Shown one piece after another: positions 1-4,999 of a DNA stretch of 12,527 nucleotides. The first letter of the stretch is position 1. Every line of letters starts with the position of its first letter. Location of the stretch: positions 1-12,527 of the forward strand of contig JAITAY010000334.1 of the NCBI GenBank assembly GCA_031283915.1. The letters run 5' to 3'. The notes under the pieces were generated by a model. It was given only the letters and a program-made list of their open reading frames with translations. It was not told the DNA's origin and did no database searches. The translations under genes and the position numbers were made by a program. This DNA is from Tannerella sp. (GTDB lineage Bacteria > Bacteroidota > Bacteroidia > Bacteroidales > Tannerellaceae).

Positions 1-185
1 CCCGCGTTCGGGTGTTCGACCTTGGCCTGTGCCGTCCTGAACGCTTCCACTTTGAGTTGAAGCGCTTCCACTTTGGAGGTCGGAATGCCGAAACGTGTCA
101 GATTCTCGACCAGATAACCCATAAAATTCGTAAGCCAGCTCAATAAGGAGGCATACGCCTGGGGCAAATAATTTTTTGATTTCAT
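1..185 (-). CDS. Hypothetical protein, N-terminal fragment (cut by window edge)
   Basis: A leftward open frame begins with ATG at 185 and stays open for 61 codons to the window edge, so only the N-terminus is visible. It starts MKSKNYLPQAYASLLSWLTN, followed by a segment ending in NLTRFGIP. There is no signal peptide or clear membrane helix. The pattern (a short YLP stretch, an aromatic helix, then a FGIP motif and an Ala/Glu/Lys-rich helix) resembles a family of Bacteroidales proteins of unknown function that often carry a C-terminal fibronectin-like domain. That assignment is from memory and weak. An upstream in-frame TGA two codons before the ATG supports this start. No function is proposed. 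Confidence 0.6.
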   Translation of the reverse strand, partial: MKSKNYLPQAYASLLSWLTNFMGYLVENLTRFGIPTSKVEALQLKVEAFRTAQAKVEHPNA

Positions 186-241
186 ATCATAGAATAATTA
201 GTGTATATATTGAAACAGTATATCAATGAATTGTTTTATCC

Positions 242-279
242 ACAGAGGAATCTCCGTGTTCACAGAAGAATCTCCGTGC
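242..279. repeat. Two direct copies of an ACACGGAG-type repeat
   Basis: CACAGAGGAATCTCCGTG and CACAGAAGAATCTCCGTG follow each other with a 20-bp period, differing at one base. Each is an imperfect inverted repeat (CAC.GAG / CTCCGTG). On the opposite strand they read ACACGGAGATTCC-like, the same word found at 1095-1107. They abut the left side of the 21-bp array. Confidence 0.7.
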
Positions 280-300
280 GTTCGGCGGAGCGCGTTGAAG

Positions 301-552
301 GTTTAGCGAGGCGTCTCGCAGGTTTAGCGAGATGTCTCGCAGGTTTAGCGAGGCGTCTCGCAGGTTTAGCGAGATGTCTCGCAGGTTTAGCGAGACGTGT
401 CGCTGGTTTAGCGAGACGTGTCGCTGGTTTGGCGAGACGTGTCGCTGGTTTGGCGAGACGTGTCGCAGGTTTAGCGAGGCGTCTCGCAGGTTTAGCGAGG
501 CGTCTCGCAGGTTTAGCGAGATGTGTCGGAGAATTAGCGAGACGTGTCGGAG
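301..552. repeat. Tandem array: 12 units of 21 bp, each a near-palindrome
   Basis: Twelve head-to-tail units of exactly 21 bp start at 301, 322, 343 and so on to 532. Each is GTTTA (GTTTG in units 7-8, AATTA in unit 12), then a 14-bp core GCGAGRYGTSTCGC, then AG or TG. The core is an almost perfect inverted repeat around a GCGAGACGTCTCGC ideal. Units 1 and 3 are identical, as are 2 and 4, 5 and 6, and 9 and 10, which suggests expansion by unit and double-unit duplication. Units 11 and 12 are the most diverged, with GG instead of GC at the core end. Because 21 is a multiple of 3 and the unit lacks stops, several frames stay open on both strands; I do not regard these as genes. Confidence 0.95.
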
Positions 553-560
553 AATGGAAA

Positions 561-618
561 ATCCGCATTTACAAATTGCGGATGCACGGGTATTGTCCGC
601 CGCTTCGTCCGGGCGGAC
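561..618. repeat. Two adjacent short hairpins after the tandem array
   Basis: ATCCGCA (561-567) pairs perfectly with TGCGGAT (577-583). Twelve bases on, GTCCGCC (595-601) pairs perfectly with GGCGGAC (612-618). Neither has a T tract, so they do not look like intrinsic terminators. They lie directly beyond the last 21-bp unit. Confidence 0.6.
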
Positions 619-1094
619 GGTATTCGGATTGGCTGGAACCGCCGCACCCTCAGAGAATTTTTTGTTGAATATTAGGCATTTACCCCCCCCCCCATCACAA
701 TATTTGTTAAAATCAGGAGGGTGGCTTCGGGAAGGCTATCAAAAAAGCGGAATCGCCGGGCAAGTGAACCGGATCCATTTTTCACCGTGTCGCTATCTGT
801 TTTGTCCCGATTAAAAGCGGCACGTACAAACGTCCTCCCTGCAGAAGCGGGGAGTATGGTCGGCACATCCAATCTGTTCGCATGGATGGTTTCCAATGGT
901 TTGATAAAGTTTTCCGGTGTTACCATCTTTTAATCAAAATTCAATGCGGCAAAATTAGCAGAAAAAACATTCCACCGCGCATATTATTTATTAAATAAAA
1001 CTAAACGGCTTAAAATTAGCACTCAAAAAATCCTGCACACGGCGTGATTTTGTGATGGAAACAATAGAATCATTGAACCGCGGAGGCAGGGAGG

Positions 1095-1151
1095 ACACGG
1101 AGATTCCTTCTTTGACTCCGTGTGCTCCGTGTTCCCCGTGTCCCCGTGTTG
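1095..1151. repeat. ACACGGAG / CTCCGTGT palindromic repeat cluster
   Basis: ACACGGAG (1095-1102) is matched by a perfect inverted copy CTCCGTGT (1116-1123), followed by degenerate tandem copies of the same word (CTCCGTGT, CCCCGTGT, CCCCGTGT). The same word in the same inverted arrangement occurs at 4561-4613 and, less perfectly, at 242-279. It is a dispersed intergenic repeat in this genome. Confidence 0.7.
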
Positions 1152-1163
1152 TTGTGCCATGCA

Positions 1164-1184
1164 TGCACGAAACGGTTTCGTGCA
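1164..1184 (-). terminator. Putative transcript-end hairpin of the DUF1080 gene
   Basis: TGCACGAAAC (1164-1173) and GTTTCGTGCA (1175-1184) form a perfect 10-bp inverted repeat around one central base. It begins 8 nt beyond the TAA stop of the leftward DUF1080 gene. There is no T tract on the minus strand, so it may stabilise the 3' end or bind a protein rather than act as a classical intrinsic terminator. Confidence 0.45.
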
Positions 1185-1192
1185 GCGTATCC

Positions 1193-2575
1193 TTATTTCC
1201 GTTTCAAGTCCTTGATTTTGATGCTTCGAAAGGCGACTTCATCGCCGTGATCCTGCAACAGGATATACCCTTCGGGGGCTTCGCCGAACAGACCGTTTCC
1301 GTTGTATGCACTGTCGGCGAATTTGCTGCCTTTCACCCGTTCCCGGAATGCCTCCGCCCCGCGTTCATATTCCAGTACTTTGAAGCCGTTCAGCCAGTGT
1401 TCGACATGATTGTCCGCAAAGACCTTTATCCCTGCCAGGTTCCACTCGCCGATGGGGTTCGTGCGCTTGTGTTCGGCCGGAATCAGATCATACAGGCTGG
1501 CCAGCGTGCGGCTTCCGGGAAAGGAGGTGGCCAGTTTGGCATCCGGATGTCCGGCGTCGTCCAGCACCTGGTATTCTAATCCGTATACGGATCGATGCGG
1601 ATGCTCGCTTTCGAGCGTGAAATACTTGATGCCGCTGTTGGCGCCTTTCGTGAGCTTAAATTCGGCGCTTAATTCAAACGCGCTGTACCGGTTTTCCGTC
1701 ACGATGTCTCCGCCGCGTTCGTCACCCTCCGGTTTCAGTATGATCAACTGACCGTCTGCTATTTTCCAGCCGCGTTCGGGAAAAGCATCCCTGAACGCGC
1801 CGCGCCAGCCGTTCGAGGTCTCTCCGTCGAACAGCAGTTCCCAGCCGTCCGCCTGTTCCTGTGCAGAGAGCGTATTGGGAATCCGGTTGATCTCCGGCGC
1901 CAGGTTCCCCTGCCTCCGGTGTGCCTCCAGGTTCTCCGTCATGATCCGGAGGTTTTTCCAGCGGATTTTCTCCCCGTCCAGCGCGTCGTTGTTGCCGATA
2001 CTGTGTATTTGGAGGGCAATGAATCCCTTCGGCGTTGTGTTGTCGCGGAGATTGGACGTGTTGACACCGTTCAGCCAGATGCGCAGGTTGTCGCCAATGG
2101 CTTCCACGCGGTAGTGGTTCCAGCCGGTCTTGCGGTATGCCGCCTGACCGGCTTTGTTATCGGTGAGCGTGACTAACCAGCCCCGGCGTGCTTCATCGTA
2201 GATGCCGCCACTCCATGCGCGGTCGGAGGGGTCAATTTCGCACTGATAGCCGTGTACGCGGCCATCCAAGAAATCCGGTCGGCTGAGGCTGCGGAACTGG
2301 ACGCCGGAATTGAGCGTCGGGGCACACCAAACCTCAAATTCAAGAATGAAATCGCCATAGTCCTGTTCGGTAGCCAGGAAACTGCTCGGTTCGTTTTTGG
2401 TGGAAACGCCGGTCAATTCTCCGTTTTCCACCCGGAAAGGTGCGTTCCCGTTCAGTTGCCTGAAACCGGTCAGGTCTTTTCCGTTAAATAAGTGGGTCCA
2501 TCCGCCACCGGATGTATTGCAAGATGCACAAAAGAATATGAATAAACATATTACTGATTTAAAAACTGTTTTCAT
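1193..2575 (-). CDS. Lipoprotein with two DUF1080 (3-keto-disaccharide hydrolase) domains
   Basis: A 460-residue protein. The N-terminus MKTVFKSVICLFIFFCASC has a Lys-Lys-charged start, a hydrophobic core and a lipobox-like CASC with Cys19 as the likely lipidated residue, so it should be anchored in the outer or inner membrane facing the periplasm. Two copies of the DUF1080 fold (PF06439, concanavalin-like jelly roll) follow: about residues 25-215, opening GWTHLFNGKDLTGF, and about 243-460, opening GWELLFDGETSNGW. Both contain the family's NSGVQFRS / NSGIKYF strand. Characterised DUF1080 members cleave 3-keto-glycosides, or act on 3-keto-sugars as lyases or hydratases; the substrate here is unknown. 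The gene follows a secreted TIM-barrel gene on the same strand across a 235-bp gap containing a MITE-like repeat. No Shine-Dalgarno sequence is seen, as is usual in this phylum. Confidence 0.9.
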   Translation of the reverse strand: MKTVFKSVICLFIFFCASCNTSGGGWTHLFNGKDLTGFRQLNGNAPFRVENGELTGVSTKNEPSSFLATEQDYGDFILEFEVWCAPTLNSGVQFRSLSRPDFLDGRVHGYQCEIDPSDRAWSGGIYDEARRGWLVTLTDNKAGQAAYRKTGWNHYRVEAIGDNLRIWLNGVNTSNLRDNTTPKGFIALQIHSIGNNDALDGEKIRWKNLRIMTENLEAHRRQGNLAPEINRIPNTLSAQEQADGWELLFDGETSNGWRGAFRDAFPERGWKIADGQLIILKPEGDERGGDIVTENRYSAFELSAEFKLTKGANSGIKYFTLESEHPHRSVYGLEYQVLDDAGHPDAKLATSFPGSRTLASLYDLIPAEHKRTNPIGEWNLAGIKVFADNHVEHWLNGFKVLEYERGAEAFRERVKGSKFADSAYNGNGLFGEAPEGYILLQDHGDEVAFRSIKIKDLKRK

Positions 2576-2615
2576 ACGATTGAATATTTATGATATGAGT
2601 TGTAAACGGTGAATG

Positions 2616-2807
2616 ATACTGCACGCGGTGAAGAATAGAGGTAGTTAGCAGAGGGCGGTTGGCAGGCAAGCGGCATTAGGAGGGAAAGGAATAGAAGTGA
2701 GGGCTTGATCGGACCGCTTCGTCCTGTCCGCGGAGCTACTCACTGCTATTCTCCTGACTCCTAACTACCTCTTTCTTCATAAAATCTGCCCGCGCACAGG
2801 ATAGTAT
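2616..2807. mobile_element. MITE-like repeat, copy 1 (right end degenerate)
   Basis: The element starts with ATACTGCACGCGGT (2616-2629), then arms GAGGTAGTTAG (2638-2648) and CTAACTACCTC (2761-2771) that pair perfectly, with GAAG / CTTC further out. The interior shares a 19-base block GGTTGGCAGGCAAGCGGCA (2657-2675) and an AAGTGAGGG..TTGA.CGGAC block with copy 2 at 4631-4844. The right terminus (about 2790-2807, CCGCGCACAGGATAGTAT) looks like a diverged form of the ACCGCGTGCAGTAT end of copy 2. There is no open frame worth calling. It sits between the TIM-barrel and DUF1080 genes. Confidence 0.7.
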
Positions 2808-2810
2808 GGA

Positions 2811-3674
2811 TTATCTGAAATCTTCGTCATAAGCCTGTTTGATTTGGCGTTTTACCTCTGCAACAGCCGACTCAGCCTGTTCCTCAAATTGCGTCCAGTT
2901 ACATTCGATGGAGAGTCTGCCCCGGTAATTGATTTGTTTCAGCGCCTTGAAATAGGGCGTGAAGTCATCGCCATGTACGCCGGGCGCTGCACGTCCGGTT
3001 TTCTCGGCGATGTGACAGTGATGGAGTGAAGCGCCTGCTTCTACAATGGCCTGTGCGTCTTCGCCCACACAGGCCATGTGGTAGAAATCCGCCAGCACCT
3101 GCAGATTGGGATGATCCACGGCACGTACGATTTCCATTCCTTCACGCACGGTATTGATGAGGTTCGTTTCTTCCTTTCGCAGCGGCTCAAGCACGACCGT
3201 TACCCGGTATTTCTCTCCCAGCAGGGCGATTCGACGGCACAGTTCCGTGAACTGTGCAACCGCCGTAGCCCGGTCAAATCCCTCCGGAATGCGGCGCGCT
3301 CCTCCGCTGCCCAGCACAAAGATTTGCGTGCCCGTCTGCCGGGCGCGCCGCATCGCGACTTCTATATAGGAGAGTGTTTTCTCAAGGTCAAAGTCTGGCC
3401 CTGTCAACCGGAAACTGCCCGGAAAGAAATTATTTCCGGCAACAACGGGAAGAACACATGCTGCCGCCTCTTCCCGGTTCGGAGCAAAGGCCGCATCGGG
3501 CTGGTCGGGAACAAAAAAACGGTGGATGGCGATTTCCACGTAACTGCATCCGGCCTTTTGCAGGATGGAAGCGTCCTGCATCGACGTACAGATACCTATG
3601 CGTTCGCTCAAGTCCTGTGCGCAAAGCGGCAACAAAGCGATTGCAAAAAGTAAGCCCCAAAGTTTTCTTTTCAT
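2811..3674 (-). CDS. Secreted sugar phosphate isomerase/epimerase-like TIM barrel
   Basis: 287 residues. The start MKRKLWGLLFAIALLPLCAQ is a typical signal peptide with a likely cut after Ala19 or Gln20, so the enzyme should act in the periplasm. The rest matches the xylose isomerase-like / AP endonuclease 2 TIM-barrel family. Candidate metal and catalytic residues stand at the expected strand ends: Glu163 in VLEPL, Asp196 and His199 in LADFYHM, His221 in HHCHIAE and Glu257 in SIECNW. The C-terminal VHGDDFTPYFKALKQINYRG segment is also typical. The family isomerises or epimerises ketoses and related sugars; the exact reaction cannot be read from sequence. It begins 27 bp after the stop of the upstream barrel-protein gene, so the two are probably cotranscribed, with the DUF1080 lipoprotein downstream. 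Confidence 0.85.
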   Translation of the reverse strand: MKRKLWGLLFAIALLPLCAQDLSERIGICTSMQDASILQKAGCSYVEIAIHRFFVPDQPDAAFAPNREEAAACVLPVVAGNNFFPGSFRLTGPDFDLEKTLSYIEVAMRRARQTGTQIFVLGSGGARRIPEGFDRATAVAQFTELCRRIALLGEKYRVTVVLEPLRKEETNLINTVREGMEIVRAVDHPNLQVLADFYHMACVGEDAQAIVEAGASLHHCHIAEKTGRAAPGVHGDDFTPYFKALKQINYRGRLSIECNWTQFEEQAESAVAEVKRQIKQAYDEDFR

Positions 3675-3701
3675 ATACTGATTGAAATTTGTAATGCTTC
3701 T

Positions 3702-4481
3702 CTAAAACCGGTAGCCGAAATGGATTCCGGTTTTCAAATAGAATTCATTTTCGTAATAATCGGGATAGAATGACGATGATTGATAGTAAAAAGAAGGCAG
3801 ATTCCCGTATTCGAACAGGGATATGGAAAGGAACAGCGCCCTTCGTTTACGCGCTCCCAGATTGAAATCGATCCCTATTTTGGGATAGACGAAAATCCCG
3901 TCCTGAAAATAACTGTTTGAATTAAAGCGTTTACCCACCTCCAACTGAAAATAGGGAGAAACCCGTTTGTGGTTCAGGTTCAGCTTCAAGGCGACGAAAA
4001 TCGGGATACGGAAATTCGTATTGTCGAGGAAATCACCTTCCGCATGTTCCAGTCCGACGCCTCCCCCGACAAACAAAAAATCACGAAACCGGTATCCGCA
4101 GATGTAAGATGACTCAAAAAAGAACATTCCATACGAAGACAAAAGTTCCTGATACCCGAATCCTGCCACCTGAAGCATTCCCGAAAACCGCCCGGCGCGT
4201 TTTTGCTCCTCACGGTCCGGAACGTAAAGCGGTCTGTTCCTGTTTCTCCTTCCCGGCAGAGGCTCTTTCGTCAGTTTTTCGACCTCTTCCATCTCAAAGA
4301 CAAACAGACTGCCGTCAGCCGTTTGAATCTTGACCGATTGATTCGGAACCAGTTCGACAACCGTCCCCCGAATCACACTCCCATTCTTTAAATAAAGCAC
4401 TTCTTCCACCCTTTCCTGGGCATGAAGAAAAGGCATCAGCCCCCACAGTATAACGGCTCCCAGTAAAAATTTTCTCATCAT
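3702..4481 (-). CDS. Outer-membrane beta-barrel-like protein with N-terminal SH3-like domain
   Basis: 259 residues from the ATG at 4481 (a second ATG follows at 4478). The frame can be extended to a TTG at 4502, but that TTG lies inside a TATCTTTG promoter box, so I reject the longer form. MMRKFLLGAVILWGLMPFLHAQ is a signal peptide. Residues about 27-70 (VLYLKNGSVIRGTVVELVPN onward, ending EVEKLTKEP) are a small beta domain common in Bacteroidetes exported proteins. The rest is rich in alternating aromatic strands (SSYICGYRFRDFLFVGGGVG, SPYFQLEVGKRF, EFYLKTGIHFGYRF) and ends in Phe, as outer-membrane barrels do. Function is unknown. It is the first gene of the leftward group and lies 27 bp upstream of the TIM-barrel gene. 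Confidence 0.8.
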   Translation of the reverse strand: MMRKFLLGAVILWGLMPFLHAQERVEEVLYLKNGSVIRGTVVELVPNQSVKIQTADGSLFVFEMEEVEKLTKEPLPGRRNRNRPLYVPDREEQKRAGRFSGMLQVAGFGYQELLSSYGMFFFESSYICGYRFRDFLFVGGGVGLEHAEGDFLDNTNFRIPIFVALKLNLNHKRVSPYFQLEVGKRFNSNSYFQDGIFVYPKIGIDFNLGARKRRALFLSISLFEYGNLPSFYYQSSSFYPDYYENEFYLKTGIHFGYRF

Positions 4482-4499
4482 ACCTGTTTCTTTTTTTCG

Positions 4500-4507
4500 C
4501 AAAGATA
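4500..4507 (-). promoter_or_regulatory. Bacteroidetes -7 box before the barrel-protein gene
   Basis: On the minus strand this reads TATCTTTG, a full match to TAnnTTTG, 18 nt before the ATG at 4481. A -33 TTG is present at 4524-4526 but the 16-bp spacer is shorter than the usual 19-21. The box overlaps the only alternative upstream start (TTG), which settles the start choice. Confidence 0.6.
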
Positions 4508-4560
4508 ATTATTATCCATGAGACAATGAACGGTGAACGGTGAACATCTCTGTTTTCTAA

Positions 4561-4613
4561 AACACGGAGGGACAAAGGACACGGAAGAAGAGAGGAAAAA
4601 AAAACTCCGTGTT
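4561..4613. repeat. ACACGGAG-type inverted repeat
   Basis: AACACGGAG (4561-4569) and CTCCGTGTT (4605-4613) are perfect 9-bp inverted copies, with a further partial copy (ACACGGAAG) between them and a 9-base A run. It is the same repeat word as at 1095-1123 and 242-279. Confidence 0.7.
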
Positions 4614-4630
4614 CCCCAAATGCTATGTTT

Positions 4631-4844
4631 ATACTGCACGCGGTATCATTCTATGCATAAAGAGGTAGTTAATAGCTAGTAGATAGTAGAGGGTGGTTGG
4701 CAGGCAAGCGGCAGTTGGAGGGAAAGGCGTACAAAGTGAGGGTTTGAGCGGACAACTTTGTCGTATCACAGAGCTACCGACTACTATTCTACTAACTACT
4801 AGCTACTATCTACTAACTATCCCTTTCTTCACCGCGTGCAGTAT
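4631..4844. mobile_element. MITE-like repeat, copy 2 (intact 14-bp terminal inverted repeats)
   Basis: A 214-bp element bounded by ATACTGCACGCGGT (4631-4644) and its exact inverse ACCGCGTGCAGTAT (4831-4844). The inner arms are rich in CTACTA / TAGTAG words and are largely complementary (GAGGTAGTTAATAGCTAGTA near 4662 against TACTAGCTACTATCTACTAA near 4797). The core shares GGTTGGCAGGCAAGCGGCA (4695-4713) and GTGAGGG..TTGA.CGGAC with copy 1 at 2616-2807. It encodes no plausible protein, so mobilisation would need a transposase supplied elsewhere. Flanking target duplications are not evident. It lies between the divergent barrel-protein and aspS genes. Confidence 0.75.
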
Positions 4845-4866
4845 AATTCCAATTGCTTTTATTATT

Positions 4867-4880
4867 ATACTGCACGCGGT
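4867..4880. repeat. Solitary third copy of the ATACTGCACGCGGT end
   Basis: A perfect 14-base copy of the element terminus, 22 bp beyond the right end of copy 2 and in inverted orientation to it. Together 4831-4880 can fold as a 14-bp perfect hairpin with a 22-nt AT-rich loop. It may be a remnant of another copy or a functional hairpin upstream of aspS. Confidence 0.75.
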
Positions 4881-4944
4881 ATAACCAGCCGGTAATATTT
4901 TTGCTGTCGCCTCAAAAAAGAGTTAGCCCCTTTTTATTCGTCTG

Positions 4945-4975
4945 TGTGCAATTTGGAAGTTTAATGCTACCTTTG
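4945..4975 (+). promoter_or_regulatory. aspS promoter
   Basis: TACCTTTG at 4968-4975 matches the Bacteroidetes -7 consensus TAnnTTTG exactly. A weak -33-like TGTG at 4945-4948 lies 19 bp upstream; a better TTTG at 4952 has too short a spacer. Transcription would begin near 4982, giving a leader under 20 nt before the aspS ATG. Confidence 0.65.
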
Positions 4976-4999
4976 TGTCATTTTTTTACAAAACAGATT

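Larger units (their letters stand above)
553..1192. other. Gene-poor stretch of 640 bp with hairpins and a C run
   Basis: No convincing gene. Features seen are a hairpin at 561-583 (ATCCGCA / TGCGGAT), a hairpin at 595-618 (GTCCGCC / GGCGGAC), an unbroken run of 11 C at 683-693, and an ACACGGAG cluster near 1095-1150. A leftward 84-codon frame at 672-926 has a TAATTTTG box at 950-957, a plausible Bacteroidetes -7 element about 24 nt before its ATG. The protein has no recognisable domain, and its C-terminal end runs through the C run as Gly codons. I leave it as a doubtful small gene, not a call. Confidence 0.5.

Noticed and set aside
301..552. CRISPR array
   Set aside because: The units are contiguous with only a 7-bp, nearly constant linker. 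There are no unique spacers and no cas genes.
201..814. Long open frames on both strands across the tandem array, with heptad-like Gly-Leu-Ala-Arg or Arg-Phe-Ser-Glu repeats
   Set aside because: A stop-free 21-bp unit keeps frames open automatically. Several frames are open at once, flanking parts show no domain or initiation signal, and the palindromic unit explains the sequence better.
672..926. Leftward 84-codon frame with a promoter-like TAATTTTG box upstream
   Set aside because: No recognisable domain, its end is coded by the C run, and it has no conserved neighbours. It is kept only as a mention in the gap description.
1031..1047. Possible further copy of the ATACTGCACGCGGT end (CCTGCACACGGCGTG)
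   Set aside because: Similarity is limited to TGCAC and CGG with a shift between them, too weak to separate from chance.
4693..4884. 63-codon rightward frame in the MITE-like element
   Set aside because: It is translated repeat sequence rich in Thr, Leu and Ile from CTACTA words. The copy at 2616-2807 does not preserve it.
4853..4999. N-terminal extension of aspS by 49 codons
   Set aside because: The extension crosses the solitary repeat end and the aspS promoter, and has no counterpart in the family, whose N-terminus is at 5000.
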